Below are positions 1-10,333 of a DNA stretch of 64,000 bases, in pieces. The stretch lies in contig BAABWY010000001.1 in assembly GCA_040367435.1 (NCBI GenBank), forward strand, positions 744,001 through 808,000, in the 5' to 3' direction. This stretch comes from Hyphomicrobiales bacterium 4NK60-0047b. Its GTDB lineage: Bacteria > Pseudomonadota > Alphaproteobacteria > Rhizobiales > HXMU1428-3. Position numbers and translations under genes: made by a program. Each line of letters starts with the position of its first letter. Within the stretch, counting starts at the first letter, position 1. The notes beneath the pieces are model-generated. The model ran no database searches, had not been told where the DNA came from, and saw only the letters and a program-made list of their open reading frames with translations.

Positions 1-343
1 AAAAACACCAAAACAAAAAATCGATAAGATCAATAAAACACGCATAAACTCCCTGCCTTCCTCAAATTCTTTAAGTAAACCTCTGAAGTTAAAAACAAGA
101 GTGAGCAAAATCCCGCTCAGTGTAAAGTTAAATAAGTTTAATCAAGTTATTCCAACTCCCCAAACTAAGGCAAACCATCCAACCAAACAGCCTTCTAAAC
201 ACCTAGACATCCCCCATCGATGCCTATGAAGGTGAGCATAAGCAAGCTCTGACAATCAAAGTAGAATAGTCTTTACTCGAGCAGCAAAAAATAACCCGCA
301 TTAAATAAATAATACGGGTTATTCATCCAAAAAGTCTAAACTA
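1..343. other. Non-coding stretch at window start
   Basis: AT-rich DNA without a convincing reading frame, ribosome binding site or RNA gene. The only structure I see is the terminator at 290-323. The gene that this stretch belongs to may lie outside the window. Confidence 0.5.
290..323 (-). terminator. Probable intrinsic terminator
   Basis: Nine-base inverted repeat (AATAACCCG / CGGGTTATT) around an AT-rich loop. Read on the minus strand, the second arm runs into six T residues, so it would end transcripts arriving from the TM-helix gene to its right. Confidence 0.6.
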
Positions 344-350
344 TCATTCT

Positions 351-507
351 GAAGAAGGGAGTGCTCCACTGAGGAGCACGGACATAGCGCCCTGCTTAGG
401 GCGCCCGGCGCAAGCGCCGCCCCCTCGGAGGCCCAAGCGCTTCAACACGGATGCATAGTGGGCATCTGAAGTGCAAAAAAGCGCTTGAAATAACCGTGAG
501 AGAGAAA
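351..507 (+). repeat. Family A structured repeat, copy 1 (with nested B)
   Basis: Begins GAAGAAGGGAG and ends CCGTGAGAGAGAAA. Hairpins in order: GTGCTC/GAGCAC; GCGCCCT/AGGGCGC; CGGCGCAAGCGCCG; CAAGCGCTT/AAGCGCTTG. The linkers GGACAT, GCCCGG and CCCCTCGGAGG match the other copies. The loop of the fourth hairpin holds a family B hairpin (445-475). It ends four bases before the stop codon of the TM-helix gene on the opposite strand. Confidence 0.85.
445..475 (+). repeat. Family B hairpin nested in A copy 1
   Basis: CAC-GG-ATGC-ATAGTGG-GCATC-TGAA-GTG: inner stem GATGC/GCATC and outer stem CAC/GTG in place of the usual GCGC/GCGC, so pairing is kept although the bases differ. It lies in the loop of the fourth hairpin of the surrounding A copy. 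Confidence 0.75.
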
Positions 508-510
508 GCC

Positions 511-1571
511 CTAAATATTCTTGGTCCATTTCTCTAAAAGCCGGCCAGCTGTGTCTTTGCCGCGCATACCTATGGCAATCGCAGCACCAACAGCCAAAGC
601 GCCAATCATAAGCGTAAAGCCCATATTGATAATCTCATTGGCAAGCCCCATCCGACGAAGCCCCATTGCGCTTGCAAGTATAATAATGGCAGCAAAGGCG
701 AGTACAGCAGCAATCTTTGAAATTGATGTATGTCCACTCAGCTCCTTGGATAAACCTAACTTATTCCCAACATTGTCAACACCGGTCGCTGGCAGCAAGC
801 GCGCCAAAGTTTGTGAAGCAAAGCGACCAATAAGAAAAACTAAACCAAGCACAACCGTTGCTGCAAATATATTCGGTATCGCATCAAGAACACTTTGCAG
901 CATTTGTTTTGCTGGCGTTGAAATGGCTTCAATACCAAGCGTATCCAGCGCCGCGATCGCAATCGGTATAATAAGCAATGTGAAAGCAAGCACACCAAAA
1001 AATCCAGACAAACCAGAATTTTCAGATTCTAAGCTAGAAATATCCGTGTCGATGATTTTGTTTTCAGACTTTACACTCTTGTGCTTTTTCTCGACAGCTT
1101 TTGAAGCCTCAACGCTCTTTGAAACCTCTGAGCTAACATCACCACCCATAGCCGTCGCAAAACCATAACGTTCAGCCAGTGTATCTATTTGTGCAGCATG
1201 TGAAACACTTGTAATGGTCTCTTTGGCGATTTTAGCAACAATAAAACCAATACCAAAAATAAGTCCAGCACCAACAAGGTTCGGTAAAAAGCTAAGGAAT
1301 TTAGCTGACATTTCCTGCATTGGCTTCAACAGGCCATCCATTCCCAAGGCCCCAAGTATAGCCGGAAGCGCAATCAGTATGGTTATCCAATTGCATTTCC
1401 AAGATCAGAATTGTCCCCAATCCTTGTTTTGCCAATCAGGTAACGTGCGGCATAAGCTAGACATTTTCCAATTATAAACGCAATAACCACTATGGCGAGT
1501 GCCGCTAAGAGCTTTGGCCCAAACTCAATAATTAAATTCTGGACTACAGACCAGTATTTTTGAGCATCCAT
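511..1571 (-). pseudogene. Frameshifted TM-helix (MscS-related) membrane protein
   Basis: Conserved-TM-helix type small-channel protein (the repeat found in cyanobacterial and proteobacterial MscS relatives; membrane-embedded, probably ion conducting or osmoprotective). The N-terminal part starts at ATG 1571 behind GGAG and reads one hydrophobic segment up to ...LGNAIG, then meets TAA near 1383. The rest continues in another frame as ITILIALPAILGALGMDG and further hydrophobic segments separated by a charged Lys/Ser/Glu-rich loop. The total length from 1571 to 511 is one base off a multiple of three. In the family the segment after LGxxIG continues directly into the next membrane helix, so I read this as one gene with a single-base frameshift near 1380-1390. 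A sequencing error would give the same picture. The downstream half could be translated from TTG 1347, but that start looks accidental. Confidence 0.7.
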
Positions 1572-1716
1572 TTGATTTCTCCATTTCGTTAAAACACCTG
1601 TCTTCAATGACGAAAAGTGAGCCCCACCAAAGACTTAAATCAGTCATGTCTGAAGAGAACTGATTTTGCGGGTTGAATAATAGGAGCTAGAGGGTTTTAG
1701 CCACGAAAGTGCTATT

Positions 1717-2583
1717 ATGGATTTTTCTTTAGTAAAGACATTTCTGGAAGTTATCTCCGCTGGCAGCTTCGCTGGCGCCGCAGAAAGGCTGCACGTCACA
1801 CAATCCGCTGTTAGCATTCGTATACAAAAGCTGGAAGAAAACCTCGCTCAACAACTATTTGAACGCTCAAAAAATGGCGCTATTCTGACGCCCCACGGCC
1901 ATCAATTTGAACCCCATCCTCGTCTTTTCATCCAGGTATGGGAAGAAGCCCGCTACACTGTCGCTGTCCCCGATGGTTATGATGCGATGTTGTCTATTGG
2001 GTGCCAATACAGCCTTTGGCCAGAATTAGGCTTAATCTGGTTAGAAGCAATGGAGCAAGAGCTCACATCCACGTCTTTCAATTTTCATATGGGAATGGCA
2101 GATAGACTAACCCGCCTGATGACAAGCGGCGTCGTTGATATTGCCTTGGTTTACACGCCTGAACTCAGACCAGGCCTCAAAGCAGAACATATAATGAATG
2201 ACCGTCTCGTACACGTATCGAGCGATCCCAATCACAAAGGGTCTCTAGATGAAAATTATGTTTATATAGACTGGGGACCAGAATTCGCCATTGAACATGG
2301 ACGGTGGTATCCAGATTTCAGGATTTCAAGAACAAGCCTAAAAGTCGGCGCCTCCGCAGTTCAATACCTCATACGAAACAAAAAATCTGCTTACCTACCC
2401 TATAGAGTGGCAGACGATTACATCGCCATCAACAAACTTCATCTTGTGCCAGGCTCACCACAAATGTTTTATCCAGCCTACGTTGTTTGGAATACAGCCA
2501 AAGAACCTGAATTAATATCCATGGCACTTTCCAACTTAAAACGTTTAGTTGAAAATTCGTCACATTTTGAAGTCAATTATTAG
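1717..2583 (+). CDS. LysR-family transcriptional regulator
   Basis: DNA-binding regulator of 288 residues. Residues 1-60 form the winged helix-turn-helix typical of LysR proteins (FLEVISAGSFAGAAERLHVT then QSAVSIRIQKLE). The remainder is a substrate-binding-like effector domain, somewhat short, and divergent at the start of the hinge. The start is the first ATG after the divergent intergenic region. It is transcribed away from the TM-helix gene, with 145 bp between the two start codons, so a shared control region is plausible. LysR proteins often regulate the divergent neighbour, but the effector and target cannot be read from the sequence. Confidence 0.85.
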   Translation: MDFSLVKTFLEVISAGSFAGAAERLHVTQSAVSIRIQKLEENLAQQLFERSKNGAILTPHGHQFEPHPRLFIQVWEEARYTVAVPDGYDAMLSIGCQYSLWPELGLIWLEAMEQELTSTSFNFHMGMADRLTRLMTSGVVDIALVYTPELRPGLKAEHIMNDRLVHVSSDPNHKGSLDENYVYIDWGPEFAIEHGRWYPDFRISRTSLKVGASAVQYLIRNKKSAYLPYRVADDYIAINKLHLVPGSPQMFYPAYVVWNTAKEPELISMALSNLKRLVENSSHFEVNY

Positions 2584-2739
2584 GGTCTAAACCCATTCTC
2601 CAACCCAAAAGTGGATAACCTCTGCTTTTGGCCTCAATAACCAAGGCTAAAAGCCCCCTCACCTTTTTTTTCCCATAAAATTCCGGTAGATTGGCTTTTA
2701 AGAATCTAAAATAAAAATCTAACTGAGAAAAAGCCTTCA

Positions 2740-5046
2740 ATGTCATCAAACGCCAAAGCCCCATCCCTCTCAGAGCGCGCAAAAGGCACAGTTGCGCCGT
2801 CAAACCCACCCTATCTTAATGGGTTAAATGAGGCTCAATCAGACGCCGTTCTCACCACAGACGGCCCCGTTTTGGTACTTGCAGGTGCCGGCACAGGCAA
2901 AACTCGCGTGCTCACCACCCGCATCGGTCATATCCTGGCCACCGGTAAAGCTCGGCCCAATGAAATTCTCGCCGTGACTTTTACCAACAAAGCCACCAGA
3001 GAAATGAAAAACCGCATCGGCGCGATGATCGGTGGCATGGTTGAAGGCATGCCCTGGCTGGGCACCTTCCACTCCATCGGCGTGAAAATCCTGAGAAGAC
3101 ATGCCGAAATGGCAGACCTCAAATCAAACTTCACCATTCTCGATGGCGATGACAGCCTACGATTGATGAAGCAACTCATCAAAGCTGAGAACATAGATGA
3201 AAAACGCTGGCCGCCTCGCCGTCTCGCCACCATCATCGACGGCTGGAAAAACAGAGGCCTCACACCAGAAAAAGTCCCCTCAAATGAACGCGGGCTTTTT
3301 GCAGATGGCCGCGGCCTCAGTCTTTATGCCGCCTATCAAAAACGCTTGAAAGAGCTGAACGCCGTAGACTTTGGTGACCTCTTGTTGGAGATGAACAAAC
3401 TCCTAGCTGACAACCCAGACATCTTAAAAGAATATCACCGCCGCTTTAAATATATTTTGGTAGACGAATATCAAGACACCAACGTCGCGCAATATATGTG
3501 GCTCCGCCTTATTGCCCAAGGGACAGGCAACATCTGCTGCGTTGGCGATGATGACCAAGCCATTTACGGCTGGCGCGGCGCTGAAGTAGATAACATCCTT
3601 CGGTTCGAAAAAGATTTCCCCGGCGCAAAAACCATCCGCCTTGAGCGCAATTACAGATCAACCGGCCACATCCTCGCCGCCGCGTCTGGCCTCATTGCCC
3701 ACAATGAAGATCGCTTAGGCAAAACATTGCACACAGAAGACGGGTTAGGCGATCAAGTCACCCTCAAAGGCGTGTGGGATGATGCTGAAGAAGCTCGCAC
3801 CATTGGCGATGAAATCGAAGCGCTTCAAACCAAACAACATCCCCTAAACGAAATCGCTATTCTTGTCCGCGCCTCTTTTCAAATGCGCGCATTTGAAGAT
3901 CGCTTCGTCACACTAGGCCTCCCTTACCGCGTCATCGGCGGCCCGCGCTTTTATGAAAGGCTCGAGATCAAAGACGCCTGCGCTTATTTTGATGTCGTCC
4001 TCAACCCAGCAAATGACCTCAAATTCGAGCGCATCATCAACACCCCCAAGCGCGGCCTTGCCAACGCGACGCTAGAAGTCCTCCATCATCACGCGAGATC
4101 CAGGGGCATCTCGCTGTTTGAATCAGCCATGGAGATCGTCGATACAGAAGAACTCCGCCCCAAACCACGCGGATCATTGCGCGCACTTATCGAGCGCTTC
4201 GGCCATTGGCGCTCGCTTGTTGAAAATACACCACATACCGAACTGGCCGAGCAAATCTTGGATGACAGCGGCTACACAGAGATGTGGCAAAAAGACAAAA
4301 GCCCCCAAGCCCAAACACGGCTTGAGAACTTAAAAGAGCTTATTCGCTATATGGGCGAATTTGAAAACCTGGCTGGCTTTATGGAGCATGTCTCGCTGGT
4401 AATGGATGCTGACGCCAATAATGATGGCGACCGCGTGAACCTAATGACATTGCACGCCGCAAAAGGCCTTGAGTTCGACACTGTCTTTCTCCCCGGCTGG
4501 GAAGAAGGCTTGTTCCCTCATCAGCGCTCACTCGACGAAGAAGGCAAATCAGGCCTCGAAGAAGAGCGCCGCCTTGGCTATGTCGGCATCACGCGGGCCA
4601 AGAAAAAATCCCACATCAGCTTCACCCAAAACCGCCGCATCCACGGCTCTTGGGTCACCCAGCCACCATCGCGCTTTATTGATGAACTGCCTGAGAAAAA
4701 CATTGAAGTGATTGAACAAATGGGAAATTTCGGAGGCTATGCAACCTCTCGCTTTGAAAACATGCCCCAAAACTATGAGCGCAACCCAAGTAGTAATGCA
4801 AAAGCGGCAAAAAATTATAATAGAAAATCCGCAACCACCTACAGCAAAACCACCACTGCAAAAACAATTGAAGGCAAAGTCATCGCTAAGAAAACAGTGA
4901 CGACAGATTATGAAGTTGGTGAGCGCATCTTCCACCAAAAATTCGGCTACGGCGCCATCACAAACATCAACGGCGACACCCTAGACATAGACTTCGAAAA
5001 AGCCAGTCCGAAAAAAGTAAAAGCAAGTTTCGTGGAACGGCATTAG
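2740..5046 (+). CDS. uvrD: ATP-dependent DNA helicase UvrD/PcrA
   Basis: Superfamily 1A 3'-5' DNA helicase of 768 residues, acting in nucleotide excision repair, mismatch repair and removal of RecA filaments. All helicase motifs are visible: Walker A GAGTGKTR (about residue 50), motif Ia FTNKATREM, Walker B LVDEYQDTN, motif III GDDDQAIYGWRGA, motif IV RLERNYRST, motif V LMTLHAAKGLEFD and motif VI GYVGITRAKK. The C-terminal 60 residues (GERIFHQKFGYGAI...) resemble the Tudor-like tail of PcrA/UvrD that contacts RNA polymerase. Length is normal for the family. It is 156 bp downstream of the LysR gene on the same strand and probably has its own promoter. I found no clear alphaproteobacterial LexA box (GTTC-N7-GTTC) upstream. 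Confidence 0.95.
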   Translation: MSSNAKAPSLSERAKGTVAPSNPPYLNGLNEAQSDAVLTTDGPVLVLAGAGTGKTRVLTTRIGHILATGKARPNEILAVTFTNKATREMKNRIGAMIGGMVEGMPWLGTFHSIGVKILRRHAEMADLKSNFTILDGDDSLRLMKQLIKAENIDEKRWPPRRLATIIDGWKNRGLTPEKVPSNERGLFADGRGLSLYAAYQKRLKELNAVDFGDLLLEMNKLLADNPDILKEYHRRFKYILVDEYQDTNVAQYMWLRLIAQGTGNICCVGDDDQAIYGWRGAEVDNILRFEKDFPGAKTIRLERNYRSTGHILAAASGLIAHNEDRLGKTLHTEDGLGDQVTLKGVWDDAEEARTIGDEIEALQTKQHPLNEIAILVRASFQMRAFEDRFVTLGLPYRVIGGPRFYERLEIKDACAYFDVVLNPANDLKFERIINTPKRGLANATLEVLHHHARSRGISLFESAMEIVDTEELRPKPRGSLRALIERFGHWRSLVENTPHTELAEQILDDSGYTEMWQKDKSPQAQTRLENLKELIRYMGEFENLAGFMEHVSLVMDADANNDGDRVNLMTLHAAKGLEFDTVFLPGWEEGLFPHQRSLDEEGKSGLEEERRLGYVGITRAKKKSHISFTQNRRIHGSWVTQPPSRFIDELPEKNIEVIEQMGNFGGYATSRFENMPQNYERNPSSNAKAAKNYNRKSATTYSKTTTAKTIEGKVIAKKTVTTDYEVGERIFHQKFGYGAITNINGDTLDIDFEKASPKKVKASFVERH

Positions 5047-5110
5047 AACTGCTTCTCTGACTTCCCCTTTGTGCCATAAGGCGACATTCTGCTTTCTAGT
5101 TTTTGCAACG

Positions 5111-5145
5111 ATTGAAGCGTCATATAAAGTTGATAACGCTTCAAT
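5111..5145. terminator. Inverted repeat between convergent genes
   Basis: Perfect 10-base arms ATTGAAGCGT / ACGCTTCAAT with a 15-base loop, between the 3' ends of uvrD and the RND gene. A strong T-run is lacking on both strands, so a bidirectional terminator is only likely. Confidence 0.4.
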
Positions 5146-5182
5146 ATTCTGTCCTATTCGTAACGATCTAATATCACTCCTA

Positions 5183-8100
5183 TCAGATCAGCTTCTCCTT
5201 TTTTACCCGTTTATTATTCAGCCATTTATCGACACTACTCAAATCGAAATAAATACTAAGCACACTGGGAAACACAAAAATAACGAGCAATGTTGAAGCA
5301 AGCAATCCGAAGGCTACCGAGGTGACCAACGGTACAAGAAGTTTCACATAAGGACTAGTCTCGAAAGTAATCGGTATGAGACCAATAAAAGTTGTCAAAG
5401 ATGATAGAAGAACTGGACGAAAACGATGGCGCACCGCATCAAGCGCAGCCTGAATATAATCGCCGTTCTTTATTTCAGCTTCAAAGAATGTCATGAACAG
5501 TATGGCATTGTTGACTACAACGCCTGACAAAGAAGCAAAGCCTATAAAACTGAACATGGAAATGTCCATTCCCATAACCATATGCCCCCCTATGACACCG
5601 ATCATAGCAAAGGGAATAGCAAGCATAATGATAAGCAGTAAAGAGTAACTGCGAAACTGAAAGGCCAGAACCAGGTAAATACCAATAAGACCGGTAAACA
5701 TCGCCACCAAAATGGATCGTTGCGATTTCTCTTGATCTTCCGTTACTCCCCCCACACCGAGGGTTACATTAGGATAGTTAGATTTGATTTTAGGTCAAAC
5801 AACTCTGGTTGCAAATTGCGAGATCTCGCCTGAGGTTGTTTTCTCCCAGTTAATGGATCCCAAAACGCGCGCCATAGCGCGTCCGTCCTTACGTGTGATT
5901 TGGCCGTAGCTATTGGTCAGATTAATATCGGCAATTGTACTCAATGAAATGGTTTTTCCATCAGACAGACTTATAGGATAATCTTCGAGCGCCGTTAGTG
6001 ACGGGACGGCATCGCTGATTTCAACCCGAACTTCCCGGTCGGATAGGCCAAGCTTAAAACTATCGGTCTCAACCCCAGAGAAAGCTGAACGAAGTTGGTT
6101 AGACAAGATCTGAGGTGTTACGCCGATAGTATAGGCATATTCGTTCAGTTTCAGCTCAATAGTGGGACGACCAGAATAAAAATCCCTATAGGCAACCACT
6201 ACATCAGGGTGAACCTTGAGACGAGCAAGCAGATCACTAGCCGCCCCTTCCAATTCAACAAGATTTCGCGAATAAAGTTGAATATTCAAGTCTTTGCCAC
6301 CAGGGCCGTGCCTGACTTGGGTAAAATTGCTTTGCACCAGATCGGTGATAGGGCCTGCCGCCTCTTTCCAATGCTGCAGGACATCATCTGCTTTAATATT
6401 ACGCAGTTCACTACTCAGCAAGTCTACAGTGATTGTGAAAGTATTCGGGCCGTTGTCCTTTATATCGCTATTGGAGGCATGAGTAACCAAGGCCTGCACG
6501 ACCAGTGGCTGGCTCCCTACTGTATTAGGACTGTGGGCCTTATTGACCTTTTCCAAAGCAGTCAGCAATTGCGTCGCCACTTTCTCAGTTTGAGCAAGCG
6601 GCATACCCGAGCTTAATGCAATTCGGGCTTCAATGGTATTTTCTTCACTGGGCGTAATGCCAATGACATTAACTCTACCGGAGGTAATCAAACCGATAAA
6701 AACAATCAGAGTCGCAATCACAGTACCAACGGTTGCATAGCGCCAACGCACCAGGAAGGCTGTTGTAGGCATAACAATTTTTTCTTTAAGCAGATCGAGC
6801 TGGCGTGGAAAAAAACGTTTGGCATTTTCGTCAAGTGAACCATGTACATGAGAGAGGTGATTAGGCAGAATGAAGAAAGCCTCGATTAAGCTAGCCGCCA
6901 GAGTAATCAGTAGCACGACAGGAATGAATTGCAATACTTTGCCAATTTCACCGGAAAGAATCATCAGTGGACCAAACACACTAGCCGTAGTCAAAAATGA
7001 AGATACAACCCCGCCCATAACTTCTCTCGCCCCCTTCACCGCAGCTTCCAGGTTAGAAGAAGTCTTACTGCGCCATTTAGCGATGTTGTCGGCAATTATG
7101 ATAGAATCATCCATGATCAAGCCAATAGACATTATCAAACCCAACAGAGTGATCATGTTGATGGTCACCCCGAGAATACTCATCATAAAAACACAAGCAA
7201 GAAAGGAAAACGGTAAAGCAAGAGAGATCCACATCGCTTCCTTAAACGACAAGAAAAGAGTCATAACAAAGAGAACTAAAATTATACTCTGAACAGCATT
7301 GTTCATAACAATACTCAGCTGCTTAGAGACCGGCTCAGTCACATCCGCAATGATATTTATCTCAAAAGGGTCTGGATATTTAGCTTTCTCTGCAGCTATC
7401 AATGCCTTTACTTGGGCAAAAGCATTGATGGCATCATCGGTTGCTGTCTTACTGATATTTATAATAGCGGCCCGTTTGCCATTGATAAAGGCGCGTTGCT
7501 CAGGCGTGCTTTCAACAAGAGCAACTGTGGCCAGATCTGAAAGACGGACAAAGCCCCCACTTTTATTTTGTAGAATAATCAAGTCCTCGAGCTCAATTCT
7601 CGAGCGACGAGCGTCCGAATATCGGATGACAATCTCCCTTGCCTTCGTGGATACTTCGCCAAGAGGCAATTGTAGGCTGCGGGACGAAAGCGCATTAGCA
7701 ACATCACTTGCACTAACCTTATAGAGGCGTAACGCTTCAGGATTGAAACTGATCAGAAATTGCGAATCCGAGATACCAGAAATATTCGCCGTCGCCACCA
7801 TTGAAAGCGCTTGCAGTTTGTTAGCCAAGTCATCAGTATAGCGTACAAGCACATGCGGATTGTCTAGACCAGACACTGCCAAAAAAGCAATAGTTTCAGT
7901 TCGATTAGCAATGGAGACCTGCGCTGCTTCAGCCTCATCAGGGAGATCATTGATGCCGGAAACAGCAGAGGAAACATCGTTATAAAATTGCCCGATATCC
8001 CCCTCATCTTTCATGGTCAGAGTTGCGCTCGCTCGCCCATCGATCGATTGACATTCAAGTTCGTCAAGGTCATCAATCGAGCCGAGCTCGTCATTGAGTT

Positions 8101-8293
8101 TAACACAAACTTGTTCATCAACATCAACCGCCGAAGCACCAGGGTAAGAGATAGACACGGCGACTTTTCCTGAGGAAAAACTAGGAAATGATTCTCGTTC
8201 CATGTCTATTAATGCAGTGAGACCAAGATAGGCAACGGCCAATAATATAAGGTTAGCAGCAACCGGATGCCTAGCGAAAAAAGCAATCATCAA
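5183..8293 (-). pseudogene. RND (AcrB/HAE1-like) efflux permease, internal TGA
   Basis: Inner-membrane proton-driven multidrug exporter subunit. From ATG 8293 the frame gives 832 residues with the RND layout: first membrane helix at residues 10-27, a large periplasmic loop, then the TM2-TM6 block with the intramembrane motif GLIMDDSIIIADN. It stops at TGA 5795-5797, then continues in the same frame (PKIKSNYPNVTLGVGG) through the last membrane bundle (GFASLSGVVVNNAILF) to 5183. Without the stop the protein would be about 1036 residues, the normal family length. The break falls in the second periplasmic domain before TM8, so a truncated product should not be functional. The upstream fusion-protein gene has two further stops. 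Confidence 0.8.
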
Positions 8294-8305
8294 CTTCCCC
8301 TCCCC

Positions 8306-9658
8306 TTACTGTGTGACAGGCTCTAACGGAGCCCCAATCACGGCCGGCAAAGGGTCAGACAGCACCAGTTTTTCCCCCTGTGAAAGACCATCATTCACAA
8401 CAATCATTTCGTTTTGGGCTGGGCCGAGTTTAACAGAACGGCGAGCCAACTTGTTTTTTGCATTCATCAGGTAGACGTAAGAAGTACCATCTTCAGCCAG
8501 ATGCACGGCTGAACGAGGAATACGAATGGCTTCAATCGGCTTACTGGACGATAGAATTACTTTTACAAAGGAGCCATTACTAATCGGCGGGCGTTTGATT
8601 GTGGGATCTGGACGATAAGGGTTATCTATCTGAAACACCAACCCGATGGAACCCGTTGAGCTATCGATAGATCCGTTGAAACGTACCAACTTTGCTGGCC
8701 ATCCTGTATGGTTTCCAGGAAGCCTCAAGTGAAAACTAGCCTTTAAATCCATCTTGGAAATAGTTTCAACAAAACTCCCACTCCCCCCTTTTCTTATCAA
8801 CTCGTCAAAATCAGGAGCAGCAATAGTGCGAAAAAGCCCTCCCACCAGACGAGGATGGAATTCAGCTACCACTTCCGAGGCGCTGATATCTTCAATGGTC
8901 AGCAAAGATGTCCCAACACTAACATATTGTGTTTCCGAGACGTTTTTTTCCTTCACAATTCCCGTGAATGGCGCCCTGATGATTGTGTTATCTAGCGCAC
9001 GTTTGGCCTCCTCAATCTCAACTTTACGAGTTGCCATTGTTGCCATCAAAGTTGATCGTTGTATTGGAAGTAAACGCAGGGTGTTTTCAATAGCCAAAAC
9101 AACCTTCTGCTGGGCAATCAGGGTGCGTCGAGCAGTATCCAAGGTTGATTGAGAGACAGTACCACGTTTCACCAATTTGATTTACCTGTCCAAATCAGCT
9201 TGTACCAGTACCTCGATGTCCTTCTCCAGCTTCAGCGTTGCGCGGTTGTTCGTCTCGGTTGTTGCCAACTCTTCAAGTGAGGCCTTGGCGCTATCTTGGG
9301 CAGCATTGGCTCGTGCTAAAGCAATCTCGTAATTACGAGGATCAATCTTGAGTATTTCCGTTCCTTCCGGGATTTCGTTTCCTACTGCGATCCGTTGATC
9401 GAGTTTTTTAACGCGGCCTTCCACTTGGGAAATAACTGCCTAGCTTCGTACGGCTTCCGCACGTCCAAATCCAGTGATCGATGGGATATATGGCTGTTTT
9501 ACAATCTCAAGAATTCGTACCGCTTGAGATGGTTCAGGAACTTCGACAATGGTATTTTGTGTAGACCTGTTCATCCAGACATACAGTGCAACACCTAGCA
9601 CAAGCGGCGGAATAAAAAGAAGTGCTTGGTATTTCGAAAAAAATTGACGGTAACTCAT
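8306..9658 (-). pseudogene. RND membrane fusion protein (HlyD/AcrA-like), two internal stops
   Basis: Periplasmic adaptor of the adjacent RND pump. The first segment, from ATG 9658, has an N-terminal membrane anchor (residues about 12-28) and ends at TAG 9440-9442. The same frame resumes with AVISQVEGRVKKLDQRIAVG, the lipoyl/barrel-sandwich half motif, and an alpha-hairpin, ends at TAA 9182-9184, then resumes with IKLVKRGTVSQSTLDTARR through the second half (IIRAPFTGIVKEKNVS) to 8306. Restored length is about 450 residues with no frameshift. Twelve bases separate it from the permease gene, so they were one operon. Two different stop codons here and a third type in the permease speak against stop-codon reassignment and for gene decay. 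Confidence 0.8.
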
Positions 9659-9830
9659 AAGACGGCCTCACTGATTTATCCAGATACGATAGGCTTAATA
9701 AAATAATTACAAAATACAAAATTACAGCCGAACACTCCGTTTCGGCCATCTATGATAAGAACTCAACCCATGTTGATAGATCCTGATAAAAATTCCTCGT
9801 CAGTACCAGCCAATGGGCATCATAGAATGA
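9659..9830. other. Divergent control region of RND and MarR-like genes
   Basis: AT-rich spacer between the fusion-protein start and the MarR-like gene. The frame beginning at ATG 9770 reads MLIDPDKNSSSVP then HHRMIAHPA before stopping, and may be the displaced N-terminus of the regulator. No clear palindromic operator seen. Confidence 0.35.
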
Positions 9831-10247
9831 TTGCGCACCCGGCTTCTTCCGCTCGGCGTTCATCCTAGACAGGCACGAGTTCTTGATGCTCTTGGGCGCA
9901 TGGGGAAAACCTCCCAGGTCACGCTGGCCAAAGAATTCAACTTAACCGCTGCAAGCATGAGCACCATGACAAATCGTTTACTTCAAGCAGGCCTGATAAA
10001 ACGTCAGGTTGATGAGCACGAGCTTCGTAGCAATATACCCTGCTTGAGCACTCGCGGTAAAACCCTGCTGGATGCGATTTACCGCGAGTGGCGGGAGATG
10101 GATCGAGAAATTTCGGACGCAATCGGCTCTGAAAATTCAGAACAACTTGCTGACCTGACTTATCAGTTGCGAAATGCAATTGGCGGATTTACACCAGGGG
10201 ATAAAAAGAAAGACGAAAAGAAAGAGTCCTCAAAGAATAAAACATGA
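9831..10247 (+). CDS. MarR-family regulator, N-terminus doubtful
   Basis: Winged-helix regulator of 138 residues from a TTG codon directly after an in-frame TGA. Residues 10-95 carry the MarR fold: PRQARVLDALGRMGKTSQVT, recognition helix LTAASMSTMTNRLLQAGL and wing LIKRQVDEHELRSN. The C-terminus is a Lys/Glu-rich tail. MarR proteins usually have an additional dimerisation helix before the PRQ segment. That helix is missing here, and part of it may lie in another frame at 9770-9830, so a frameshift or truncation is possible. It is divergent from the RND pump genes, the usual arrangement for a pump repressor. Since those genes are broken, this one may also be inactive. Confidence 0.6.
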   Translation: MRTRLLPLGVHPRQARVLDALGRMGKTSQVTLAKEFNLTAASMSTMTNRLLQAGLIKRQVDEHELRSNIPCLSTRGKTLLDAIYREWREMDREISDAIGSENSEQLADLTYQLRNAIGGFTPGDKKKDEKKESSKNKT

Positions 10248-10333
10248 TGCTTAAAAGAATGATGTCAACGAAATCAAATGCTGATCAAGCGTCCGAAAAA
10301 ATATGACCAGTAGTAAAGAGTAAGAAGGATACC

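Noticed and set aside
344-529. 61-codon minus-strand frame over A copy 1
   Set aside because: It consists of repeat DNA with hairpins; the same composition recurs in other copies without an open frame.
521-1168. 215-codon plus-strand frame opposite the TM-helix gene
   Set aside because: The minus strand encodes recognisable membrane-helix protein; the plus frame is its shadow.
5183-9658. Stop-codon recoding (for example selenocysteine or pyrrolysine)
   Set aside because: Three different stop codons are involved and no SECIS-like structure or conserved Cys position was seen.
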